A DNA stretch of 64,000 nucleotides, from positions 5,715-69,714 of the forward strand of contig JBFLWE010000019.1 in NCBI GenBank assembly GCA_040758375.1, given 5' to 3'. The DNA is from CAMLIZ01 sp040758375 (GTDB taxonomy: Bacteria; Pseudomonadota; Gammaproteobacteria; Burkholderiales; Burkholderiaceae_C). Positions 25,666-35,900 of the stretch are shown here, piece after piece. A program made the position numbers and the translations under genes. The notes under the pieces are model-generated. The model saw nothing but the letters and a program-made list of their open reading frames with translations, had not been told where the DNA came from and searched no databases. The first letter of the stretch is position 1, and each line of letters starts with the position of its first letter.

Positions 25666-26370
25666 TCAACGCCGGGTCGCGAACAGGCGCTCGGCCAGCT
25701 CGAAATCACCCGGCCAGGTGAGCTTGAAGTTCTCGAACTCGCCGCGCACCAGCTTCGGTGCATGGCCCAGCGCCTCGACCGCGCTGGCTTCGTCGGTGAC
25801 GCCGGCGCCGGCATGGGCCAGCGCGGGCCTGAGCAGGCCCAGGCGGAACATCTGGGGGGTCTGCGCGGCCCATTTGTGGGCACGGTCCACGGTGGCCTGC
25901 ACGCGGCCCTGTGCTTCTTGCTTCAAGGTGTCGGCCAGCGGCAGCGCGAGCAGGCCACCCACCTCGTCGTTCTCGCATGCGGCGATGAGCCGCTGCACCC
26001 ACTCGCGCTGCAGCAGGCAGCGTGCGGCATCGTGCACCAGCACCCAGTCGTGCGGCTGGGCGCCGCGCGCGAGCAGTTCGTCCAGGCCATTGGCCACGGT
26101 GTCGGCACGGGTGGCGCCGCCCGCGCGGCAGACCCAGCCGCGCTCGCCTTCGAACCCCGGCAGCAGCGCCGCAAAGCGCTCGTCGTCCGGCGACAGCACC
26201 ACCAGCGTGGCCGTCAGTTGCTCCACCGCGCCCAGCGCGGCCAGCGTGTGTGCAACCACCGGCCGCCCCGCGACGCTGCGGTACTGCTTGGGCTCGCCCG
26301 GGCCGGCGCGGCTGCCGCTGCCGGCACAAGGCACCAGCGCAAAACAACGGGGGGAAGATCCGATCTGCAT
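25666..26370 (-). CDS. ispD: 2-C-methyl-D-erythritol 4-phosphate cytidylyltransferase
   Basis: 234-residue cytidylyltransferase, third step of the MEP pathway. The N-terminal nucleotide loop reads LVPCAGSGSRAG with KQYRSVAGRPV, the metal-binding VHDAARCLL follows at mid-protein, and TDEASAVEALG lies near the C-terminus. It uses a Rossmann-like fold and acts in the cytoplasm. Its start at 26370 faces mfd, with 56 bp between the two start codons. IspF follows at once on the same strand. Confidence 0.95.
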   Translation of the reverse strand: MQIGSSPRCFALVPCAGSGSRAGPGEPKQYRSVAGRPVVAHTLAALGAVEQLTATLVVLSPDDERFAALLPGFEGERGWVCRAGGATRADTVANGLDELLARGAQPHDWVLVHDAARCLLQREWVQRLIAACENDEVGGLLALPLADTLKQEAQGRVQATVDRAHKWAAQTPQMFRLGLLRPALAHAGAGVTDEASAVEALGHAPKLVRGEFENFKLTWPGDFELAERLFATRR

Positions 26371-26426
26371 CAGGCGCTGATTGTCTCGCAGCGCAACGCA
26401 GCAAAGCCGCCTCCTAAAATCCCGCG

Positions 26427-29400
26427 ATGCAATTGCCTTCCATCGCACGCGGCAAACGCTTCACCCTGCCCCGCCCGCTGGGATCGGCCGATGCACTGCT
26501 GCTGGCGCGCTACGCGCAGCAACAGGCCGCGAACAAGACCCTGCTGGCCATCGTCACCGCCGAGCCCGCCGACGCTCAGCGGCTGGTTGACGAGTTGCCT
26601 TTCTTCGCGCCGGGTTTGCGGGTGGCCGTGTTCCCCGACTGGGAGACCCTGCCCTACGACACCTTCTCGCCGCACCAGGATCTGATTTCCGACCGGCTGG
26701 CCACGCTGTGGCGTATCCAGCGGCGCGAGCTCGATGTGGTGCTGCTGCCCGCCACCACCGCGCTCACGCGGCTGGCGCCGCCGAGCTTCCTCGCGGCCTA
26801 CACCTTCCACTTCAAGCAGAAGGCCCAGCTCGACGAGGCCGCGCTGAAGGCCCAGCTCACGCTGGCCAGCTACAGCCATGTGAGCCAGGTGGTCTCGCCC
26901 GGCGAATACGCGGTGCGCGGCGGGCTGATCGACCTGTTTCCCATGGGCTCCAGCGTGCCCTACCGGGTGGACCTGTTCGGCGACGAGGTCGATTCGATCC
27001 GCACCTTCGACCCCGACTCGCAGCGCAGCCTGTACCCGGTGCCCGAGGTGCAATTGCTGCCCGGCCGCGAGTTCCCCATGGACGAGGCTTCGCGCCACGC
27101 ATTCCGTGCGCGCTGGCGCGAAAAGCTCGAAGGCGACCCCAGCCGCTCGCGCATCTACAAGGACATCGCCAACGGCATTGCCACCGCGGGCATCGAGTAC
27201 TACCTGCCGCTGTTCTTCGACGAAACGGCCACCATCTTCGAGTACCTGGGAGAGCAGGCCACCCTGGTGCTGCACGGCGAAGTGGACGAATCGCTCAAGC
27301 GCTTCTGGGCCGACACCCGCGAGCGCCACCGCTTCCTGCAGCACGATCCCGAGCGGCCGATCCTGCCGCCGGAAGAGCTGTTCCTGAAGCCGGAAGACTT
27401 TTTCTCGCTGGCAAATGTGCACTCCACGCTGGCGCTGCGCGGCAACGACCCGGTCGACTGGGCTCGCCCGTTGCCCGACGTGAGCGTGGACCGCGGCGCC
27501 ACCGAGCCGCTGGCGCGGCTGCAAAGCCACCTCACCGGCACGCCGCACCGTGTGCTGCTGGTGGCCGAAAGCGAGGGCCGGCGCGAGAGCCTGCTGGAGC
27601 TGCTGCGCGACCACAAGATCGACCCGCCCAGCGTCGGCACGCTGGCCGAGTTCGAGGCCGGCGACGAAAAGGTGGCCATCACCGCGGCGCCGCTGGCCGC
27701 CGGCTTCTTCTGGCATGAGCCGGCGGATCGCACGGCGATCCAGTTCATCACCGAGACCGAGCTGTTCTCCACGGCGCCTTCGAGCCGCCGGCGCAAGAAG
27801 CAGGAGCAGGTCAGCAGCGTCGAGGCGCTGATCAAGGACCTGTCAGAGCTGAAGATCGGCGACCCGGTGGTGCATGCCAACCACGGCATCGGTCGCTACA
27901 AGGGTCTTGAAAACATCGACCTCGGCGAGGGCGTGAGCGAATTCCTGGTGCTGGAGTACGCCGACAACGCCACGCTCAAGGTGCCGGTGTCGCAGCTGCA
28001 CTTGATCAGCCGCTACACCGGCGTGAGCGCCGACGAGGCGCCGCTGCACAAGCTGGGCTCGGGCCAGTGGGAAAAAGCCCGTCGCAAGGCCGCCGAGCAG
28101 GTGCGCGACACCGCCGCCGAGCTGCTGAACCTCTACGCCCGCCGTGCCGCGCGCGAGGGCTATGCCTTCCGCTTCCAGCCGCACGACTACGAGGCCTTCG
28201 CGGCCAGCTTCGGCTTCGAGGAAACGCCCGACCAGCGCGCCGCCATCCACGCCGTGATCCAGGACATGGTGAGCCCGAAGCCGATGGACCGGCTGGTGTG
28301 CGGCGACGTCGGCTTCGGCAAGACCGAGGTGGCGTTGCGCGCCGCCTTCGTGGCGGTCACCAGCGGCAAGCAGGTGGCCCTGCTCGCACCCACCACGCTG
28401 CTGGCCGAGCAGCACTACCAGACCATCAGCGACCGCTTCGGCAAGTGGCCGGTCAAGGTGGCCGAGCTGTCGCGCTTCCGCTCCACCAAGGAGGTCAAGA
28501 CCGCGCTCGAAGGGCTGGAGAACGGCACGGTGGACATCGTGGTGGGCACGCACAAGCTGCTCAGCCCCGACGTCAAGTTCAAGCGCCTGGGCCTGCTGAT
28601 CATCGACGAGGAACACCGCTTCGGCGTGCGCCACAAGGAGGCCATCAAGGCCATGCGCGCCGAGGTGGACGTGCTCACGCTCACCGCCACGCCGATCCCG
28701 CGCACGCTGGGCATGGCACTGGAGGGCCTGCGCGACCTGAGCGTGATCGCCACCGCGCCGCAGCGGCGCCTGGCGATCAAGACCTTCGTGCGCAACGAAA
28801 ACCAGGGCGTGATCCGCGAGGCCGTGCTGCGCGAACTCAAGCGCGGCGGGCAGGTCTATTTCCTGCACAACGAGGTGGAGACCATCCAGAACCGGGCCAC
28901 CAAGCTGCAGGAGCTGCTGCCCGAGGCACGCATCGCGGTGGCCCACGGCCAGATGCCCGAGCGGCAGCTCGAAAGCGTGATGCGCGACTTCGTGGCCCAG
29001 CGCCACAACGTGCTGCTGTGCTCCACCATCATCGAGACCGGCATCGACGTGCCCAGCGCCAACACCATCGTGATCTCGCGCGCCGACAAGTTCGGCCTGG
29101 CGCAACTGCACCAGCTGCGCGGGCGCGTGGGCCGCTCGCACCACCAGGCCTATGCCTACCTGCTGGTGCCCGACGTGCAAGGCCTCACCAAGCAGGCGGC
29201 GCAGCGCCTGGAGGCCATCCAGGCGATGGAGGAGCTGGGCTCGGGGTTCTACCTGGCGATGCACGATCTCGAGATCCGCGGCGCCGGCGAGGTGCTGGGC
29301 GAAAGCCAGAGCGGCAACATGCAGGAAGTGGGCTTCCAGCTCTACAACGACATGCTGTCCGAGGCCGTGCGCTCGCTGAAGGCCGGGCGGGAGCCTGACC

Positions 29401-29873
29401 TGCTCTCGCCGCTGTCGGCCACCACCGAGATCAACCTGCACGCGCCGGCGCTGCTGCCCGATGCCTACTGCGGCGACGTGCACACGCGGCTCAACCTCTA
29501 CAAGCGCCTGGCCACGGCCGAGCGCAGCGAGCAGCTCGACGCGATGCTCGAAGAGGTGACCGACCGCTTCGGCAAGCTCCCGCCGCAGGGGCAGACGCTG
29601 TTCGACACCCACCGGCTGCGTGTGCTCGCCAAGCCCTACGGTGTGGCAAAGGTGGACGCGAACCCGCAGCTCATCACCATCAGCTTCAAGCCCAACCCGC
29701 CGGTGGACGCGATGGCGATCATCACCCTGGTGCAGAAGAACCGGCACATCAAGCTGGCCGGCAACGACAAGCTGCGCGTCGAGCGCGCGCTGCCCGACCC
29801 CAAGGACCGGGCGCAGATGGTGCGCGACGTGTTGAGGTCGCTGGGGCAGCCGCAGGCCGCTACCGCGGCCTGA
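26427..29873 (+). CDS. mfd: Transcription-repair coupling factor
   Basis: 1148-residue DNA translocase that removes RNA polymerase stalled at lesions and recruits UvrA. Domains in order: UvrB-like N-terminal module (to about residue 350), CarD-like RNA-polymerase interaction domain (GDPVVHANHGIGRYKGLENI, about 475-545), SF2 motor with Walker A GDVGFGKT (K632) and DEEH (727-730), the TRG motif region, and a C-terminal inhibitory domain. Length matches the family. It is divergent from ispD. Confidence 0.97.
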   Translation: MQLPSIARGKRFTLPRPLGSADALLLARYAQQQAANKTLLAIVTAEPADAQRLVDELPFFAPGLRVAVFPDWETLPYDTFSPHQDLISDRLATLWRIQRRELDVVLLPATTALTRLAPPSFLAAYTFHFKQKAQLDEAALKAQLTLASYSHVSQVVSPGEYAVRGGLIDLFPMGSSVPYRVDLFGDEVDSIRTFDPDSQRSLYPVPEVQLLPGREFPMDEASRHAFRARWREKLEGDPSRSRIYKDIANGIATAGIEYYLPLFFDETATIFEYLGEQATLVLHGEVDESLKRFWADTRERHRFLQHDPERPILPPEELFLKPEDFFSLANVHSTLALRGNDPVDWARPLPDVSVDRGATEPLARLQSHLTGTPHRVLLVAESEGRRESLLELLRDHKIDPPSVGTLAEFEAGDEKVAITAAPLAAGFFWHEPADRTAIQFITETELFSTAPSSRRRKKQEQVSSVEALIKDLSELKIGDPVVHANHGIGRYKGLENIDLGEGVSEFLVLEYADNATLKVPVSQLHLISRYTGVSADEAPLHKLGSGQWEKARRKAAEQVRDTAAELLNLYARRAAREGYAFRFQPHDYEAFAASFGFEETPDQRAAIHAVIQDMVSPKPMDRLVCGDVGFGKTEVALRAAFVAVTSGKQVALLAPTTLLAEQHYQTISDRFGKWPVKVAELSRFRSTKEVKTALEGLENGTVDIVVGTHKLLSPDVKFKRLGLLIIDEEHRFGVRHKEAIKAMRAEVDVLTLTATPIPRTLGMALEGLRDLSVIATAPQRRLAIKTFVRNENQGVIREAVLRELKRGGQVYFLHNEVETIQNRATKLQELLPEARIAVAHGQMPERQLESVMRDFVAQRHNVLLCSTIIETGIDVPSANTIVISRADKFGLAQLHQLRGRVGRSHHQAYAYLLVPDVQGLTKQAAQRLEAIQAMEELGSGFYLAMHDLEIRGAGEVLGESQSGNMQEVGFQLYNDMLSEAVRSLKAGREPDLLSPLSATTEINLHAPALLPDAYCGDVHTRLNLYKRLATAERSEQLDAMLEEVTDRFGKLPPQGQTLFDTHRLRVLAKPYGVAKVDANPQLITISFKPNPPVDAMAIITLVQKNRHIKLAGNDKLRVERALPDPKDRAQMVRDVLRSLGQPQAATAA

Positions 29874-29880
29874 AGGAAGC

Positions 29881-30228
29881 TCAGCCTGTCTTGCGCGGCT
29901 GCGGCGGCGTCTGCAGCAGCGTGTCGGCGAACGCGCTGTTGACCATCACGCTGGCATTTGTGGGCTTGGGCTCCGTCAGGCGCACCGCAGAAGGCTGCGG
30001 CACGGTGCGGTTGCGCCGCGCGCTTTCCAGCTCCTTCTGCACGGCCTCGGTCTGCCTGCGCGCCTGCAGCAGCATCTCGTTGGTCTGCGACAAGCTGGCA
30101 CTGAGCTGCTCGTTGCGCTGTCGCAGCTGGCGCAGCTGCGGCATCAGGCGCCACCAGGCGCCGCCAAAGGCGAGACCGGCACCCACGGCACCGCTCGCCA
30201 GCACTTCAAGAATCGGGAACGAAGCCAT
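29881..30228 (-). CDS. Membrane-anchored coiled-coil protein, function unknown
   Basis: 115-residue protein, not recognised as a named family. One N-terminal hydrophobic segment (ILEVLASGAVGAGLAFGGAWW) is followed by a predicted coiled coil rich in Gln, Arg and Leu (LRQLRQRNEQLSASLSQTNE to about residue 70), then a Pro/Thr-rich tail. The layout suggests a small inner-membrane protein with a cytoplasmic or periplasmic coiled-coil stalk. It converges on mfd with 7 bp between stops and is divergent from serB. Confidence 0.6.
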   Translation of the reverse strand: MASFPILEVLASGAVGAGLAFGGAWWRLMPQLRQLRQRNEQLSASLSQTNEMLLQARRQTEAVQKELESARRNRTVPQPSAVRLTEPKPTNASVMVNSAFADTLLQTPPQPRKTG

Positions 30229-30381
30229 GGGAAGAGGAAGGAATTACGGCAACGCCGACAAGTTACCGCCGGGCGTGCGAGAACACAGCGAAAAAAGTCA
30301 CGCCTTGGCAGTGCAAGCAGGTGCACACCCTTGGCCGAGGGGGCAAAACATACAATCCGGCCCTTTCGTTGCGCGCGTTCC

Positions 30382-31122
30382 ATGATCTCTCCCTCTCCTG
30401 CCCCGGGCCTCGTCGTGCGAGGCTTCACCCCGCCGCTGCGGCTGTCGGACTTCAAGCTGATCGCGTTCGACATGGACTCCACGCTGATCAACATCGAGTG
30501 CGTGGACGAGATCGCCGGCGCGGCGGGCCGCAAGGCCGAGGTGGCCGCGATCACCGAGGCGGCCATGCGCGGCGAGATCGCCGACTACAAGGAGAGCCTG
30601 CGCCAGCGCGTGGCGCTGCTCAAGGGCGTGCCGGTGTCGGCGCTGGAGCAGGTGTACCGGGATCGGCTGCAGCTCAACCCGGGCGCTGAGGCGCTGGTCA
30701 AGGCGGCGCAGGAGGCGGGCTTGAGGACGCTGCTGGTCTCCGGCGGCTTCACCTACTTCACCGACCGCGTGCGCGACCGGCTGAAGCTCGACTTCACGCG
30801 CAGCAACGTGCTGGAAGTGCAAGACGGCGCGCTCACCGGCCGCATGGTGGACCAGCCCTGGGGCGACATCTGCGACGGCGCCGAGAAGCGCCGCATGCTG
30901 CTGCAGACCTGCGAGCGCCTGGGGCTCAGCCCCCGGCAAGCCATCGCCGTGGGCGACGGCGCCAACGACCTGCCGATGATGGGCGAGGCCGGACTCTCGG
31001 TGGCCTACCACGCCAAGCCCAAGGTGCGCGAGCAGGCGATGGTGCAGATCAACGAGGGCGGGCTCGACCGGCTGCTGGAAGTGCTCAGCCTGAGCGCCGG
31101 GCCGCTCCCAAGCGAAGGCTGA
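30382..31122 (+). CDS. serB: Phosphoserine phosphatase
   Basis: 246-residue HAD-family enzyme, the last step of serine biosynthesis. Nucleophile and acid D30/D32 are in FDMDSTLIN; motif II SGGFTYF and motif III GDGANDLPMM are intact; E-rich cap segment ECVDEIAG follows motif I. The start is the ATG at 30382. The last eight or so residues (AGPLPSEG) and the stop are encoded by one end of the dispersed repeat at 31096-31168, so the natural C-terminus has been set by that element. Confidence 0.93.
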   Translation: MISPSPAPGLVVRGFTPPLRLSDFKLIAFDMDSTLINIECVDEIAGAAGRKAEVAAITEAAMRGEIADYKESLRQRVALLKGVPVSALEQVYRDRLQLNPGAEALVKAAQEAGLRTLLVSGGFTYFTDRVRDRLKLDFTRSNVLEVQDGALTGRMVDQPWGDICDGAEKRRMLLQTCERLGLSPRQAIAVGDGANDLPMMGEAGLSVAYHAKPKVREQAMVQINEGGLDRLLEVLSLSAGPLPSEG

Positions 31123-31168
31123 CCCCTCCGGGGGGTGGCTGCGGTACTCCGCAGCCGGGGGCTCCATT
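31096..31168 (-). repeat. Dispersed two-hairpin repeat, copy between serB and the decarboxylase gene
   Basis: 73 bp, inverted relative to the aacS copy and roughly 90% identical to it by eye. It contains GGCTGCGG/CCGCAGCC and a CCCCTCC/GGGGGG-type hairpin. It overlaps the last codons of serB and ends at the first base of the convergent gene's stop triplet. Confidence 0.85.
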
Positions 31169-32796
31169 CAGCTCGCAGGCATCGACAAGCGCTTCACGCC
31201 GTTGACGAAGCGCGACAGCGTGTCCGACATCGCACCCGGCGCGAGCCGCACGTCGATCAGCTGGAACCGTCCGCGCGTGGCACATGCCTCGCGCAGCGCC
31301 TGCACCAGCTCGCGCCGCGTCGCCACCCGGTGTCCCTGCCCGCCCATGCCGGCGGCCATCGAAGCGAAGTCCCAGTGCCCCAGGTCGTTGAAGCGCGACT
31401 GCGGCTGGAACGCGCGCAGCATCTCCCACGCGCCGTTGTTGAACACCACCACGATCGGGTCGCTGCCGTGGCGGCGTGCGTTGCCCAGCTCCCAGCCGGT
31501 CATCTGGAACGCGCCGTCGCCCACCAGCACGATCGGCCGTTCGCCGGTGGCCGCCTGCAGGCCCAGCGCGGCCGGCACGCCGTAGCCCATGCCGGCGTAA
31601 TAGCCGGGCGCCAGCAGCGCGGTCGGCGCCAGGTCCAGCCCGGTGAAAAGGCAGTCGCCGACGTCGCTGACCACCGGACGGCGGCCTTCGCGCGCCAGCA
31701 GGTCGTTGAGCGCACAGGCGATGTCGCGCGGCGTGACCGGTGCATCGTCCTCGAGGCAGCCGGCGATCGGCGGCGCCGGTGGCGGCACCGGGCGCCGGCC
31801 CGATGCGGCGGGCACGCGCTCGAGCAGCGCATCGACCAGCGCGCCCAGCGGGATCTGCGGGTACACGTGATGGCCCAGCCGCACTTCGGACTCGATCGCC
31901 TGGATCGTGTGGCGCAGGTCGATGCGCCGCTGGGAGACGGCGAAGTTGGTGTCGGAGATGATCACGCCCAGCAGCAGCAGGCCATCGGAGTCCTCCACCT
32001 CCGAGGTCACGCGGGCCTCGCCGGCCACGCCGAGGTAGGTGCCGATCACCGGCGCGTCGGCACCGGCCAGCAGCCCGCGCCCCATGAAGCTGGTCACCGT
32101 GGGCAGGTTGAGCCGTCGCGCCAGCTCGGCCACCTGGCGCTCCAGGCCGTAGCGTCGCACTTCCACGCCCACCATCAGCACCGGCCGCTGGGCGACCCTC
32201 AGCCGTCCCAGCACCTCGTCGGCGCAGGCCGCCACCGCGTCGGCATCGGGTCGCAGCCCGGGCAGCGGCCGCACCGGCTCGCACGGCACGCCGGTCATGT
32301 CGCGGGGCACCTCGACATACACCGGCTTGGAATGCCGGATCGCGTTGTGCAGCACGCGCGCAATCTGCGCCGGCGCCTGCCCGGCATCGTCCAGCCGGGC
32401 CTGGTCGACCGTGATTTCGCGGTAGATGCGCCACTGCGAGTCGAGCGTCTTCACCTGGTGATGCAGCTGGAAGCCGCTGGCCGCCTCGTGGGCGGCGGGC
32501 GCGCCGGAGATCACCACCACCGGCACCCGCTCGGCATACGAGCCGGCCACCGCGTTGACCATGTTCAGCGCGCCGGCACCATAGGTCACCGCGGCCACGC
32601 CCAGGCCGCCTCGGTAGCGCGCGGCGGCGTCGGCGGCGAAGCCCACGCCGGGCTCGTGCGACAAGGTGTGCAGTGGCAGGATGCCCAGGCGCTCGACCTC
32701 GGCGAAGAAGGGCAGCGCGAAATCACCGGGGATGCCGAAGATCTCTCGCGCGCCATGCTCGCGCAATGCGGCGAGCAGCACGTGGGACAGGTTCAC
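31168..32796 (-). CDS. Thiamine-diphosphate-dependent 2-keto acid decarboxylase (phenylpyruvate/indolepyruvate type)
   Basis: 542-residue ThDP enzyme: N-terminal PYR domain with the activating E48 in SHEPGVGFAADAAARY, middle domain, and C-terminal PP domain with GDGAFQMTGWELGNA-like ThDP/Mg motif (GDG...NN). The stretch VTYGAGALNMVNAVAGSYAE closely resembles the Azospirillum phenylpyruvate/indolepyruvate decarboxylase. The likely product is an arylacetaldehyde, en route to phenylacetate or indole-3-acetate. Acetolactate synthase is less likely because the FAD-type middle region is not recognisable. No partner dehydrogenase is in the window. Confidence 0.8.
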   Translation of the reverse strand: MNLSHVLLAALREHGAREIFGIPGDFALPFFAEVERLGILPLHTLSHEPGVGFAADAAARYRGGLGVAAVTYGAGALNMVNAVAGSYAERVPVVVISGAPAAHEAASGFQLHHQVKTLDSQWRIYREITVDQARLDDAGQAPAQIARVLHNAIRHSKPVYVEVPRDMTGVPCEPVRPLPGLRPDADAVAACADEVLGRLRVAQRPVLMVGVEVRRYGLERQVAELARRLNLPTVTSFMGRGLLAGADAPVIGTYLGVAGEARVTSEVEDSDGLLLLGVIISDTNFAVSQRRIDLRHTIQAIESEVRLGHHVYPQIPLGALVDALLERVPAASGRRPVPPPAPPIAGCLEDDAPVTPRDIACALNDLLAREGRRPVVSDVGDCLFTGLDLAPTALLAPGYYAGMGYGVPAALGLQAATGERPIVLVGDGAFQMTGWELGNARRHGSDPIVVVFNNGAWEMLRAFQPQSRFNDLGHWDFASMAAGMGGQGHRVATRRELVQALREACATRGRFQLIDVRLAPGAMSDTLSRFVNGVKRLSMPAS

Positions 32797-32919
32797 GGTT
32801 TCAGGCGGCCTTGTGGGCCTTGGGTTGAACGTGTCCCAGATGCTGGGGCGTCCGGCGCTGCGCCGCGTTGATCCGGCTTAAGAAAGCCAGACTCTCTTCA
32901 GCGCTTTATTGCGCAGTCC

Positions 32920-35900
32920 TCAGCTCGCAAGCTGACTCCATGCCTTGTCTAGCCGCTTCACGCTCACCGGCTGCGGCGTGCGCAACTCCTGCGCAAAGAA
33001 ACTCACGCGCAGCTCCTCCAGCAGCCAACGGTATTCATCCAGCCGCGCATCGGATGCGCCTTTCAGCTCAGCCAGCCGCCGCAGATATCGCTGCTCCAGC
33101 GGACGCAGCTCGGCCAGGCGTTGCGCGTCGCGCACCGGGTCGCCGCGCAGCTTGTCCAGCCGCAGCTGCATCGCCTTGAGATAGCGCGGAAAGTGCTGCA
33201 GCTGCGCATAGGGCGTGAGCGGCAGAAAGCGCCTGGGCACCAGGCGCTGCAGCTGTGCCTGCAGGTCGTCGGCCACCTCCTTCGGTGGCTTGGCGTCCTT
33301 GAGCTTGCGCACGGTGGCGGCGTACTCGGCCAGCACCGTGCCGGCCAGGCGCGCCACCTCCTGCGCGATGAGGTTCAGGCGCGGACGGCCTTCATCAATG
33401 CGCGCCTTGAAGCCGGCTTCGTCGGTGGGCAGCGGTTCCTGCAGGAAAGCCTTGTCCAAGGCCACGTCGATGATCTGTTCGCGCAACTCCTCCTGCGTGC
33501 CCAGCGGCATGTAGGCCACGGCCATCTTCTGCAGCTCGGGGATGTTCTTCTCCAGGTACTTCAGCGGTTCCTTGATCTGCAGCGCCACCAGCCGGCGCAG
33601 GCCGGCGCGGTGCCTGGCCGCCGCCACGTCGGGCTCGTCGAACACCTCGATCTCGACATGCGTGCCCTTGTCGATCAAGGCGGGAAAGCCGATCAGCGTC
33701 TGGCCGCCCTTCTTCACTTCCATCAGCTCGGGCAGCTCGCCGAAGCTCCAGCGGGTGTGGCGGACGGCCTCGGGGGCCGGCGCTGCGGCGGCAGCGGCTT
33801 TCGCCGGTGCCGCCGCCGACGCTGCAGCCGGCGCTGCGGGCACCACGCCCTTCAGCACCGCCAGCGCCTGGAAGGCCGAGCGCGCCTGGCCGCCCAGCTC
33901 GGCCTTCAGCGTGCTGAGGTGGCGGCCCAGCCCCAGCTGGCGGCCGTGTTCATCGACCACGCGGAAGTTCATGAACAGGTGCGGCGACAGCATGTCGAGC
34001 TTGAAGTCGGCCCGCTTCACGTCGAGCTGGGTTTTCTCTCGCACCGCCTTGAGCAGGCGTTCGAGCAGGCTGCCGTCGGCAAACGGCGTGTCGGCGATGA
34101 AGGCCTCGGCGTACTCCGGCAGCGGCACCAGCCGCGCGCGCGGCTTTTGCGGCAGGCTCTTCAGCAGGGCCAGCACCTTGTCCTTCAGCATGCCGGGTAC
34201 CAGCCACTCGCAGCGGTCTTCGCTCACCTGGTTGAGGGCGTAGATGGGCACGGTGACGGTGAGTCCGTCCTTCGGGTCGCCCGGGTCGTGCAGGTAGCTC
34301 GCGCCGCAATCCACCCCACCCAGGCGAATGGTCCTCGGAAAGGCCGAGGTGGTGATGCCCGCGGCCTCGTGGCGCATCAGCTCTTCGCGCGTGAGCCACA
34401 ACAGCTTGGGTTGTTTCTTCACCTCGTCGCGGTACCAGCGCTCGAAGGTGAAGCCGGAGACCACCTCCGGCGGCAGCTGCTGGTCGTAGAAAGCATGGAT
34501 CAGCGCGTCGTCGACCAGCACGTCCTGCCGGCGCGATTTGTGCTCCAGCTCCTCGACCTGGCGCACCAGCTTCTGGTTGTGCGCGAGGAAGGGCAGCTTG
34601 GTGTCCCACTCGCCGGCCACCAGCGCCTCGCGGATGAAGATTTCGCGCGCCGCGGCCGGATCGACCTTGCCGAAGTTCACGCGCCGGTTGCTGTAGACCA
34701 CGATGCCGTACAGCGTGGCCCGCTCCAGCGCCACCACCTCGGCCGCCTTCTTCTCCCAATGCGGCTCCAGCAGTTGCGTCTTCAGCAGGTGGCCGGCGAT
34801 CCACGGGATCCACTGCGGCTCGATCGCCGCGATGCCGCGCGCGTAGAGCCGGGTGGTCTCCACCAGCTCGGCGGCGACGATCCAGCGACCGGGCTTCTTG
34901 CTCAAGTGCGCACCCGGATGGCGCCAGAACTTGATGCCGCGCGCACCCAGGTACCACTCGTCGTCGTCGGCTTTCAGGCCGATGTTGCCCAGCAGCCCCG
35001 CAAGCATGGCCAGGTGGATCTGCTCGTAGGTGGCAGGGGCGCCGTTCAGGCGCCAGCCGTGCTCGGCCACCACCGTGTGCAGCTGCGAATGGATGTCGCG
35101 CCACTCGCGTACGCGCCGCGGCGAGACGAAGTGGTCGCGCAGGAGTTGCTCGTGCTTGCGGTTGCTCAGCTTGTGTTCGCCTTGTTTGCCGCGCGACTCT
35201 TCCAGCCACTTCCAAAGCTTCAGGTAGCCCATGAACTCCGACTTCTCGTCGTCGAACTTCTTGTGCTTCTCGTCGGCCGCCTGCGCCTGCTCCATCGGCC
35301 GGTCGCGCACGTCTTGCACGCTCAAGGCGCTGGCAATGATCAACACCTCGGCCAGCGATTGGCGCTCGCGCGCCTCCAGGATCATGCGGCCGATGCGCGG
35401 GTCCAGCGGCAGCTTGGCCAGCTCTTGGCCGATGGTGGTGAGCTCGTTGCGCTCGTCCACCGCGTTCAGCTCGCCCAGCAGCGCGTAGCCGTCGGCGATG
35501 GCCTTGGACTTCGGCGGCTCGATGAAGGGAAAGTCCTCCACCTGCCCCAGCCCCAACGCCTTCATGCGCAGGATCACGCCCGCCAGCGACGAGCGCAGGA
35601 TCTCCGGGTCGGTGAAGCGCGGCCGCTCGGCGTAGCCCTTCTCGTCGTAGAGGCGGATGCAGATGCCGTTGGCCACGCGGCCACAGCGGCCCGCGCGCTG
35701 GTTGGCCGCCGCCTGGCTGACCGGCTCGACCTGCAGCTGCTCCACCTTGTTGCGGTAGCTGTAGCGCTTCACGCGCGCCAGGCCCGAGTCGATCACGTAG
35801 CGGATGCCGGGCACCGTGAGCGAGGTCTCCGCCACGTTGGTCGCCAGCACGATGCGGCGCGCGCCGTGCGGCTCGAACACACGGTCTTGCTCGGCCTGCG

